Source: Rhodococcus sp. ARC_M6 (GTDB taxonomy: Bacteria; Actinomycetota; Actinomycetes; Mycobacteriales; Mycobacteriaceae). Taken from it: a stretch of DNA of 64,000 nucleotides. Below the pieces are notes generated by a model. It saw nothing but the letters and a program-made list of their open reading frames with translations. It ran no database searches and was not told where the DNA came from. Of this stretch, positions 7,077 through 13,270 are shown piece by piece. The stretch covers positions 1-64,000 of the forward strand of contig NZ_JALGQH010000012.1 of NCBI RefSeq assembly GCF_022810305.1. The letters run 5' to 3'. The stretch's first letter is position 1; each line of letters starts with the position of its first letter. The position numbers and the translations under genes are program-made.

Positions 7077-7880
7077 GTGCACGTTTCACGAAGGAATTTG
7101 TTCAAGTACGCGGCCGCGGGGTCTGCTGCCGTAGGCCTGGCCGCGCTGAGTGGAACCACGTCGGTAGCGAACGCCGGCTCGTTGGGAACACTTCTCGACT
7201 ACTCGGCCGGAGTCCCGTCGGCGCACGCGATCCGCGCGGGAGGCTATGCGGGTGCGATCCGTTATGTATCCGACCGTCGTCCGGATGCGAACTGGATGGT
7301 CGGGAAGCCGGTCCGCGCGAATGAAGTCAATGCGTTGACTGCGGCGGGACTGCAGGTTGTGTCCTGCTACCAGCTCGGCAAAGGCGCTACGGCGGACTGG
7401 CGGGAGAAATTCGAAGGCGGTCGGCGCCACGCCGCGCGTGGGCTCCAGCTACATCGGGAAGCCGGTGGACCCGCGGGAGTGCCCATCTACGCGTCCATCG
7501 ACGACAATCCGAGTCCATGGGAGACGGCTAACCTGGTGCGGCCGTACCTCGAAGGCTGGGCGTCGGTCATCGGCAATCAGAATCTCGGTATCTACGGCAA
7601 TACAAAAGTTATCGACGCCATGATCGGTGCCGGCGTCGGAACCTGGTTCTGGCAACACAATTGGGGATCGACGGGGGTGCACCCCCGAGCGCATCTACAT
7701 CAGTTCGAGATCGACAAGCGGTCGGTCGACGGCGTGGGCGTTGATCTGAATGCGATCCTCGCCGTCAACTACGGGCAGTGGTCGATGGCAGGGTCGCCCA
7801 TTCCCGGAGTGTCGTTCGGATCCGTCCTACCCGCCCTACCTCCGCTACCTCCTCTGCCCCTGGGCTCTATCGGGCTATAG
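7077..7880 (+). CDS. Tat-exported DUF1906 (glycoside-hydrolase-like) protein
   Basis: The 267-aa protein starts at GTG 7077. The N-terminus VSRRNLFKYAAAGSAAVGLAALS has the twin-arginine pair at residues 5-6 and a hydrophobic stretch ending VANA, a Tat signal. The mature part opens GTLLDYSAGVPSAHAIRAGGYAGAIRYVS, then has YQLGKGATADW, GVPIYASIDDNP and WQHNWGS. These match the DUF1906 TIM-barrel family of M. tuberculosis Rv2525c, a Tat substrate linked to cell-wall processes. The C-terminus is a Pro/Leu tail. A GAAGG-like site is lacking upstream, and the start is chosen by the signal peptide. Confidence 0.8.
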   Translation: MHVSRRNLFKYAAAGSAAVGLAALSGTTSVANAGSLGTLLDYSAGVPSAHAIRAGGYAGAIRYVSDRRPDANWMVGKPVRANEVNALTAAGLQVVSCYQLGKGATADWREKFEGGRRHAARGLQLHREAGGPAGVPIYASIDDNPSPWETANLVRPYLEGWASVIGNQNLGIYGNTKVIDAMIGAGVGTWFWQHNWGSTGVHPRAHLHQFEIDKRSVDGVGVDLNAILAVNYGQWSMAGSPIPGVSFGSVLPALPPLPPLPLGSIGL

Positions 7881-8367
7881 CGCCGAATTTGTCCAACCAG
7901 GCGCGGGCATCCTCGGGGAGGTTGCCCGCGGCTTCGGCAGCCAGGCACCAGGCTTTGGTCATCGAGAGAAAGTTCATCGGGTTGTATGCGTCTTCTTCGC
8001 GGGACCACAAGCCGTCGCCCGCGTAGTGCAGGATCGTAATGTTTGCAGCGCCGTGCGTTGAACCGTCGCCCGGATCTTCCATCGGATTGTCGATTTCGGC
8101 GATGATCCATCCGCGCTCTTCGTCGATCACGTGCCAGTTGGCGGGAAACTCCGTCATGCGCTTTCCCGGAAACTCGGTCATCGTGCGAGTGACCCACTTG
8201 CGTACGGCTTCACGGCCGTTGAGGGTTCCGTAGGCATGTTCGACGTAGACGACGTCTTCGGTGAACATGTCGGCAAACGCATTCCAATCACCACTGCGGG
8301 TGCATTCGACGACGGTGTTCTGGAACCCCGCGAATGCGTGTTCGAGTTCTGAGCGTGTCCAAGCCAT
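7867..8367 (-). CDS. SnoaL/NTF2-like protein
   Basis: The start MAWTRSELEHAF is set by AAGGAG seven bases before the ATG, giving 166 aa. The order helix (ELEHAFAGFQNTVVECTRSGDWNAFADMF), then EDVVYVEHAYGTLNGREAVRKW, then a beta-rich half (WHVIDEERGWIIAEIDNPMEDPGDGS..AANITILHYAGDGLWSREEDAYNP) is typical of the SnoaL-like branch of the NTF2 fold. Such proteins are polyketide cyclases, hydratases or ligand-binding proteins, and the substrate here is unknown. Its 3' end overlaps the DUF1906 gene by 14 bp, convergently. Confidence 0.75.
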   Translation of the reverse strand: MAWTRSELEHAFAGFQNTVVECTRSGDWNAFADMFTEDVVYVEHAYGTLNGREAVRKWVTRTMTEFPGKRMTEFPANWHVIDEERGWIIAEIDNPMEDPGDGSTHGAANITILHYAGDGLWSREEDAYNPMNFLSMTKAWCLAAEAAGNLPEDARAWLDKFGAIAR

Positions 8368-8520
8368 GGGTGACTCCTTGGTGGGGGCGTTCAAGGGATT
8401 AGACGATCGAATCAAATTAGAACATGTTCCTATTGGTTTGCGTCGGCGATTCGCCCGACTCCGACTGTGCGGTACCGTCGTTGCCGGGTCGGGAACCCCT
8501 TACACGGAAGGAATCTATTC

Positions 8521-8601
8521 ATGGATCTGCTCATCAACTTCATTTACACCATGCTGTCCGCGTTGCAGACCGGCAGCATCGATGGTTCCTCGTCGAGCTA
8601 G
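8521..8601 (+). CDS. 26-aa amphipathic peptide
   Basis: The ATG at 8521 follows GGAAGGAA with suitable spacing. The frame encodes MDLLINFIYTMLSALQTGSI and a Ser-rich end (DGSSSS). In residues 1-17 the polar positions 2, 6, 10, 13 and 16-17 recur every 3-4 residues among Leu/Ile/Phe/Met, so a single amphipathic helix is expected. There is no signal peptide. A hairpin lies right behind the stop at 8613-8652. Like the 34-aa peptide at 6750, it is a stand-alone, strongly translated-looking micro-gene. No family was recognised. A membrane-active or channel peptide is a guess. Confidence 0.5.
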   Translation: MDLLINFIYTMLSALQTGSIDGSSSS

Positions 8602-8612
8602 CGTCACCGCGA

Positions 8613-8652
8613 GGCTGATTCCCTTATGCGGCTTTCCGTTTGGGAATCAGCC
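8613..8652. terminator. Shared hairpin between the 26-aa peptide gene and the MFS gene
   Basis: GGCTGATTCCC (8613-8623) and GGGAATCAGCC (8642-8652) form an 11-bp perfect stem around an 18-base loop. It lies between two convergent genes and includes the last codons of the MFS gene, so it can serve both. No long T-tract is present. Confidence 0.5.
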
Positions 8653-10054
8653 ACGCGAACAACATGGTGGCGCCCGCGGCGATGATGGAGATCAGGAACG
8701 TCGCTCTGAACATGTCGAGTGTCGGGAAAATGCGGTCGTGGACAACAATCGTGGCGCCGGCCAATACGACGCTCACGACAGCGGCGGAACTCGACGTTCC
8801 GATCGATCGCATCAGTGAGTTCAACCCGTTGGCAGCAGCTGATTCGGTGATCGGCACCGCTCCCATGATCAGGGCGGGCATGGACGAAAATGTCAGCCCG
8901 ACGCCGGCACCGATGATCATTCCGGCCAGTACGATCTGCCAGACCGTCGACGTCGCGAAATATGCGACGGCATAACCGAGTCCGACGATGAAGCCCCCCA
9001 CAGTCAAGGTGATCCGGGGCCCTTTCCACATCGAGAGTCGAGCCGAGACCGGTGAGAGCGCCATCATGACAAGGCCACCCGGTGCGAGCGCCAACCCGGC
9101 GGCGACCATGGAAAGACCCATTCCATAGCCAGTTTCCTTGGGCGCCATCAGAAGTTGTGGGAATGACAACGAGTTTCCGTACATCGCAAACCCGACCGAT
9201 ATCGATGCAAGGTTTGTAAACAGGATCTGTTTTCGGGCGGCGATGCGCAGGTTGACCAGCGGCGCATCCAGTCGCAGTTCCCACAGTCCCCAGATAACAA
9301 AGATTACTACCGACGCCGCAAGCAGTCCTAAAGTCTTCGGATCACTCCATCCCCAGGTTCCGCCCTTGGTGATGGGGAGAAGTAATGCAATCAGGCCGGC
9401 CGCCAGTCCCAGTGCGCCGATGAAGTCGAAGCGGCCCGGACGGCGCACCGTGGACTCCGGAATGACGAAGTACACGGACAACATGCAAATGATTCCGAGT
9501 ATTGCGGATACGACGAACAGGTAGTGCCAATCGGCGGTCTGGGCGATGATTGCGGCGACAGGGAGGCCGATCGCGCCACCGACGCCCAATGTGGCGCTCA
9601 TGACGGCCATGGCGCCGCCCACCTTCTTGGGTGGCAGAACGTCGCGCAGGATGGCAATGCCCAGCGGGATTGCGCCCACGGATGCGCCCTGGAGTACTCG
9701 GCCGATCACCAGCACGATGAGGGAGGGCGCCAAGGCGCAGATGACGGAACCGATGACAACTAAGCCGAGGCTGGCCAGGATCATTAGTTTCTTGCCGAAC
9801 ATGTCGCCGAGGCGACCACTGATGGGCGTGATCACGGCGGCGGCGAGGAGTGTCGCGGTGATTGCCCACGAGGTGTCGGACGGGGAGGCGTCGAGCAAGC
9901 TCGGCAGTTGCGGAATGATCGGGACGACCAACGTTTGCATCAATGCAACGACGATCCCGCAGAGTCCCAGGACGGTCAGGATCAGTCGCGGTTTCACGGT
10001 TGGCGCCGGGTCGGCGTGAGTGCCCGCATTCAGTGGATCTGCGTGGACGGACAT
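8624..10054 (-). CDS. MFS multidrug exporter (14-helix DHA2 / EmrB-QacA type)
   Basis: This 476-aa membrane protein has about 14 hydrophobic segments. It contains the MFS motif A GRLGDMFGKKLM after helix 2, VIGRVLQGASVGAIPLGIAILRDVLPPKK, and the helix-5 motif-C-like block GVGGAIGLPVAAIIAQ. These point to proton-coupled drug export across the inner membrane. GGGAG precedes the ATG at 10054. The gene is divergent from a MarR regulator across an 87-bp region with a 33-bp dyad, so it is the likely target of that regulator. Substrates cannot be read from sequence. Confidence 0.88.
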   Translation of the reverse strand: MSVHADPLNAGTHADPAPTVKPRLILTVLGLCGIVVALMQTLVVPIIPQLPSLLDASPSDTSWAITATLLAAAVITPISGRLGDMFGKKLMILASLGLVVIGSVICALAPSLIVLVIGRVLQGASVGAIPLGIAILRDVLPPKKVGGAMAVMSATLGVGGAIGLPVAAIIAQTADWHYLFVVSAILGIICMLSVYFVIPESTVRRPGRFDFIGALGLAAGLIALLLPITKGGTWGWSDPKTLGLLAASVVIFVIWGLWELRLDAPLVNLRIAARKQILFTNLASISVGFAMYGNSLSFPQLLMAPKETGYGMGLSMVAAGLALAPGGLVMMALSPVSARLSMWKGPRITLTVGGFIVGLGYAVAYFATSTVWQIVLAGMIIGAGVGLTFSSMPALIMGAVPITESAAANGLNSLMRSIGTSSSAAVVSVVLAGATIVVHDRIFPTLDMFRATFLISIIAAGATMLFAWLIPKRKAA

Positions 10055-10106
10055 GTAACTCCCGATGAAATTGCGCGGTGCCTGGCTGTGCGGCAGGAAC
10101 TCTAAG

Positions 10107-10139
10107 TGTGCACGCTACACATTATGTGTATCCTGCACA
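10107..10139. promoter_or_regulatory. 33-bp dyad operator for the MarR regulator
   Basis: Two nested inverted repeats share one centre at 10123. The outer pair is TGTGCA (10107-10112) with TGCACA (10134-10139), and the inner pair is TACACA (10116-10121) with TGTGTA (10125-10130). The site lies between the divergent MFS and MarR genes and ends three bases before the MarR start. Autorepression and control of the exporter by occlusion are therefore likely. MarR dimers are known to bind such 16-20 bp palindromes; here two half-site pairs may bind one or two dimers. Confidence 0.75.
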
Positions 10140-10141
10140 AT

Positions 10142-10633
10142 ATGACCGCCGTGCAAGAACCGACGCCTGATCGAAACAGTGATTTGGTCGATATCGAGTA
10201 CGAACTGACTTTGTTGTCGCGATATCACGCACTGGCTCAACGCGCGGAGCTTCATCTGGACCGTTCCGCTTATCTCTTGCTCGGGCGTCTCGAACTGGAC
10301 CATCCCAAGAGCCTCAAAGAATTGTCTTGCGCATTCTCCTTGGATATCTCGACCATCAATCGTCAGATCGGTGCGCTTCGACGCCAAGGACTGGTTGAGC
10401 GCGTCGAAGATCCCGAAGGCGGTTTGGCTCGAAAAGTTCAGCCGACGGCCGCAGGGTTGTCGAAACTCCGTGCGGACCGCGAGCATTCGATTGTCGGCGT
10501 CGAAAGGGTACTGGGGGATTGGTCGCCGGACTCGCGACGCGCGCTCAGTGAACTTCTGCGGCAATTCAATCAATCAGTCGAGAAACTCGAGGGCCGAGAG
10601 TGGCCGCGACCGAATCCGGTGGATCAGGTCTGA
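10142..10633 (+). CDS. MarR-family transcriptional regulator
   Basis: The start MTAVQEPTPDRNSDLVDIEYEL gives 163 aa. Earlier in-frame starts lie inside the operator and add an odd MCTLHIMCILHN stretch. The winged helix runs over about residues 45-110: the LLGRLELDHPKSLKELSCAFSLDISTINRQIGALRRQGLVERVEDPEGGLARKVQPTAAG region gives the recognition helix (STINRQIGALRRQGLV) and wing. The C-terminal helix (SRRALSELLRQFNQSVEKL) is the dimerisation part. It most likely represses itself and the divergent MFS exporter and is relieved by a small molecule. Confidence 0.85.
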   Translation: MTAVQEPTPDRNSDLVDIEYELTLLSRYHALAQRAELHLDRSAYLLLGRLELDHPKSLKELSCAFSLDISTINRQIGALRRQGLVERVEDPEGGLARKVQPTAAGLSKLRADREHSIVGVERVLGDWSPDSRRALSELLRQFNQSVEKLEGREWPRPNPVDQV

Positions 10634-10929
10634 GAACCAGACAAACTCGAATCAGGTTCGGGCGCAATGACAACAAGCTTCGGATGATCCTCCGGAGACG
10701 AATGGTTTCCGCGCCACGACATCAGTGACCACCGCGAAAGTCCGGACAACGCCGAGCCCAGGCTGGCGAATGATCCGGAACTGAGCAATGACGCGGTCGA
10801 GCCGATACTTCCGACGGACAGAACCGAGAAGGCACTCCCGATCGAGAGGATCGAGTACGCGCTACCGATCGAGAGAATCGATCCTTCGGAGCGAATCGAC
10901 AAAATGGATCTACTTCGTGAATGTCCCAT
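10624..10929 (-). CDS. Ser-x-x triplet-repeat protein (22 consecutive triplets)
   Basis: This short protein (101 aa from the ATG at 10929, 111 aa from one at 10959) is dominated by 22 uninterrupted Ser-x-x triplets. The triplets cluster as 9-residue units of the type SILSIGSAY, SILSIGSAF and SVLSVGSIG, and they degenerate towards SGLSRWSLM. After them comes a hydrophilic tail rich in Pro, Asp and Ser (EDHPKLVVIAPEPDS). The strict period of three with Leu/Ile at the third place suggests a narrow beta-helix or solenoid, or a membrane- or wall-associated fibre. No signal peptide is clear. The start is uncertain because AAGGA abuts the ATG. Its 3' end overlaps marR by 10 bp, convergently. I cannot name the family. 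Confidence 0.6.
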   Translation of the reverse strand: MGHSRSRSILSIRSEGSILSIGSAYSILSIGSAFSVLSVGSIGSTASLLSSGSFASLGSALSGLSRWSLMSWRGNHSSPEDHPKLVVIAPEPDSSLSGSQT

Positions 10930-10961
10930 TCCTTGGTCTATCACGGCACGGAACCACACAA

Positions 10962-10992
10962 AAGAGGCCCGCCGAAATTCGGCGGGCCTCTT
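10962..10992 (-). terminator. Strong intrinsic terminator of the secreted-protein gene
   Basis: AAGAGGCCCGCCGAA (10962-10976) and TTCGGCGGGCCTCTT (10978-10992) form a 15-bp perfect stem with a one-base centre. On the minus strand it is followed by TTTTGTGT. It ends transcription of the gene at 11013-11792. It lies only about 32 bp before the triplet-repeat gene, leaving little room for that gene's own promoter. Confidence 0.85.
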
Positions 10993-11012
10993 CTTGCGTT
11001 GCGTGTGTCAGA

Positions 11013-11792
11013 TCAAGCGACCGCGAACATGCCTATGGTCGGCAGGAAACTGCAGGTGATGCGCTCTGCGCCCTCAGGCTGTGTGGTCAGCGAACCGCTG
11101 ATCACGGACAGTACGCGTCCCGGACCGGTGTCGGCGATTGCCGACAACGTGGCGGGGCCGTCCGGGTTGATACGGGCAGCGTTGGTGAGGTTCTGGGTAG
11201 CGCCGCGCTGGTTGTCGATGTTGATCCAGGTGACCGTCATCGGTACCGGCTGGTCGTCGGTAGCCGGAGCGGTTCCGAGGGCCGTGAAGACAAATCCGGC
11301 CTGACCGGCGGCAGGTCCCGGAGGCGGCAGGTGTGCCGGGCCGGGAACAGCGAGGGCGGTGCCGACGGAATCGGCGGTCGCGCCGATGCAGCCCTTGCCC
11401 AATGTGGGGTAGAGGAACTGGGCGATGACGGGTGCGTTCTCGTTCGGAATTTCCGGTCCGCCGCCGCCGCTGCCGTCGAGGAAGGTGATGACCTTCTCGA
11501 GGGTGGCCTTGAGTTCAGGCGGAAGTCCTGCGGAATTAAGAATCGCACGGGCCTGGTCGAGCAGTGCGGCCTGCGGGTTGCCGGCGACCTGCATGTTGCC
11601 GGTGGCATCCACGGGACCAGCTGCTGCGCCGATGATGGCGGGGGCAAATGATGCCAGGAACTCGATCGGCACACTTCCTGGTGCCGGCGGAGCGGCCGGA
11701 TCGGCCATCGCCTGTGCCGGCAATGCCAGTCCTGCTACTGCGGCAATTGCGACGGCGGTGAACGCCTTACGCATACCTCGGGTTCGAAGCAC
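11013..11792 (-). CDS. Secreted Ala/Pro-rich protein of unknown function
   Basis: The protein is about 259 aa from the GTG at 11792, which GGGGA precedes by a few bases; an ATG at 11774 (MRKAFTAVAIAAVAGLALPAQAMA) is the alternative. Either start leaves a clear Sec signal peptide with an AMA-DP cleavage site. The mature part starts Pro/Ala-rich (PAAPPAPGSVPIEFL), has a conserved-looking core PTLGKGCIGATADSVGTALAVPGPA, a WINIDNQRGATQ strand and ends SFLPTIGMFAVA. Two Cys residues (in KGCIG and ITCSF) may form a disulfide outside the cell. In M. tuberculosis a pair of Ala/Pro-rich exported proteins precedes mutT2, so this could be the counterpart. Confidence 0.7.
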   Translation of the reverse strand: MLRTRGMRKAFTAVAIAAVAGLALPAQAMADPAAPPAPGSVPIEFLASFAPAIIGAAAGPVDATGNMQVAGNPQAALLDQARAILNSAGLPPELKATLEKVITFLDGSGGGGPEIPNENAPVIAQFLYPTLGKGCIGATADSVGTALAVPGPAHLPPPGPAAGQAGFVFTALGTAPATDDQPVPMTVTWINIDNQRGATQNLTNAARINPDGPATLSAIADTGPGRVLSVISGSLTTQPEGAERITCSFLPTIGMFAVA

Positions 11793-12037
11793 TGTTTCCC
11801 CATCCATTGGTCATACTGCGCAGATGCCGGGGCACCCACGTTTGACGGCTCGAGGGGTCACTCTATGTACAGAGCCCCCGGGTTGTACAGCTGTTCAGTT
11901 TCTGATCAGCTACGGATCCCGCAGGAGTCTATTACATGACTGGCCCCGATATGATTTCTCGGCGACCATACCTGTGGCAGAAGTGATCTATGTGAATGTT
12001 GATGCAACTGTTATGTCGGCTTATTCAGTTTCGGGGC

Positions 12038-12337
12038 TTACCGGCTCACGAAATTCTGAATGAGGGCATCAATTTTCCGAGCAAACTTTACATCGAGTTC
12101 GGTGATACCCCCGGCCGAATGGGTCGACAGTGTGTAGGTGACTTTTCGCCAGCGGACGTCGATATCGGGGTGATGATCGGCGGCCTCGGCAGCGGCGGCG
12201 ACCTCTTGCAGGAGCGCGATTGCGTCCGGGAAGGTCGAGGATTCGACGGTGCGCGCGATGGCATCTCCGGTGCGGTGCCATTCGGGTAGGTCGTCGAGGG
12301 CTGCGAGAATTTCGGAATCGGACATCACGGTGGCCAT
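12038..12337 (-). CDS. phhB: Pterin-4a-carbinolamine dehydratase
   Basis: This 99-aa protein is the normal PCD/DCoH length. It shows LPEWHRTGDAIARTVESSTFPDAIALLQEVAAAAEAADHHPDIDVRWRKVTYTLSTH, which includes the [E/D]xxxHHPxxxxxYxxVxxxxxTH signature with the paired active-site His residues, then GGITELDVKFARKID. It dehydrates 4a-hydroxytetrahydropterins in cofactor recycling. It is divergent from mutT, whose start lies 16 bp away. The phhB-mutT neighbourhood matches M. tuberculosis Rv1159A-mutT2. Confidence 0.92.
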   Translation of the reverse strand: MATVMSDSEILAALDDLPEWHRTGDAIARTVESSTFPDAIALLQEVAAAAEAADHHPDIDVRWRKVTYTLSTHSAGGITELDVKFARKIDALIQNFVSR

Positions 12338-12353
12338 ACTCCATCATGGTGTC

Positions 12354-12779
12354 ATGAGCGACGAGCCTGCAAGGGTGTCCGTAGTGGTGGCCGGCGCGAT
12401 CTTCCGCGACGGCCGGCTGCTGCTGGCGCAGCGCGTCCGGCCACCGGAGTTGGCCGGCAAATGGGAGCTGCCGGGCGGGAAGGTCGAGGAGTTCGAGTCG
12501 CCGCCGGAAGCGCTGGAGCGAGAATTAGCGGAAGAACTGGGCGTCGAGGTTCGGTGTGGATCCCGGATCGGCGTCGATGTTGCACTCGGTCAGGGGCGAG
12601 TGTTGCGGGCGTATCGCGTCGACATGCCGGAAGGCGAGCCCGAGGCGCTTGATCACGCGCAACTCGCGTGGGTCGACGCGGACAGCTTGGAAAAGTTCGA
12701 TCTGGTGGCGAATGACGAGGCCTGGGTCCCGGATCTGCTCGCCGAATTGCGATCGCTCAGGCAGCCCGAGCCTTCTTGA
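12354..12779 (+). CDS. mutT2: MutT-type NUDIX pyrophosphohydrolase
   Basis: The 141 aa start at MSDEPARVSVVVAGAIF. A complete Nudix box begins at GKVEEFESPPEALERELAEELGV (Gx5Ex7REUxEExGU, all key residues present). The strand LLLAQRVRPPELAGKWELPGG before it is typical of MutT proteins that hydrolyse 8-oxo-dGTP or dCTP derivatives. Length, context beside phhB and the short C-terminus (PWVPDLLAEL-like end) agree with mycobacterial MutT2. The start is the ATG shared by a short leader; no strong ribosome binding site is visible. Its 3' end overlaps the convergent Cys-rich gene by 23 bp. Confidence 0.85.
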   Translation: MSDEPARVSVVVAGAIFRDGRLLLAQRVRPPELAGKWELPGGKVEEFESPPEALERELAEELGVEVRCGSRIGVDVALGQGRVLRAYRVDMPEGEPEALDHAQLAWVDADSLEKFDLVANDEAWVPDLLAELRSLRQPEPS

Positions 12780-12933
12780 GGCCCGCTTTGAGCTCCTTCT
12801 TGGATGCTCCGGCGCTTTCGAGCTTCTTCATTCGCATGATGACGACGGGGCATTTGATGCACCGGGTCTTCTTGCGGCAGCACTTCTTTTTAGGCTTGAG
12901 CTGTGAGACTTTGCTTGCCTTGACTTTACCCAT
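12757..12933 (-). CDS. Small Cys/Lys-rich protein of unknown function
   Basis: The 58 residues begin at MGKVKASKVSQLKPKKKCCRKKT. A cluster of four Cys (KKKCCRKKTRCIKCPVV) is embedded in Lys/Arg, followed by a basic helix (MRMKKLESAGASKKELKAGLKKARAA). The spacing CC-x5-C-x2-C looks like a small metal-binding or nucleic-acid-binding knuckle. The start is chosen at the ATG directly before the basic region; residues further upstream look like untranslated leader. An IdeR/DtxR-like iron box lies 52 bp upstream. I do not know a named family. Confidence 0.7.
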   Translation of the reverse strand: MGKVKASKVSQLKPKKKCCRKKTRCIKCPVVIMRMKKLESAGASKKELKAGLKKARAA

Positions 12934-13270
12934 GTGGCGCTGCGGCTTTCCTGTGTCGAGATGGCGGAGAAACCGCACTTCAAACAAGGTTAGCGTACCC
13001 TTAAGTGTGATGTTTGACCAGGCGTAACCCCGGATGGATTCAGGGTGTTGTAAATCACTATCTGCAGGTCGGGGCCGTGATAGACACCGCACTATGCGCG
13101 AGTCTGTGCTCAGAGCGAGTAGGATTTACTAGGCCGCGGTGCCTTCTCAAGGCGATTCGTGCACCTACTCGGATCACACATTCGTACAGCGGCCACCAGA
13201 AGAGCCGTGCGTGCGAGTTTCGCGTGGCCGAATCTACTCAGCCGAATTACTCAGCCAGGAGAGCCATCGC
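12934..13270. other. 337-bp intergenic region before typA
   Basis: No gene is seen. It holds an iron-box-like sequence near the Cys-rich gene (12985-13003), a CCTTAA/TTAAGG-rich segment, and, just before typA, the short near-repeat CTCAGCCGAATTACTCAGCC (13238-13257 region). It probably contains divergent promoters for the Cys-rich gene and typA. Confidence 0.5.
12985..13003. promoter_or_regulatory. IdeR/DtxR-like iron box
   Basis: CAAGGTTAGCGTACCCTTA matches 14 of 19 positions of the actinobacterial iron-box consensus TTAGGTTAGSCTAACCTAA, including the GGTTAG half. It lies 52 bp upstream of the start of the Cys-rich protein on the minus strand. This suggests iron-dependent repression. The match is imperfect in the right half, so confidence is limited. 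Confidence 0.4.

Noticed and set aside
10106-10141. Upstream in-frame starts for the MarR gene
   Set aside because: They lie inside the operator dyad and add an atypical Cys/His-rich stretch.
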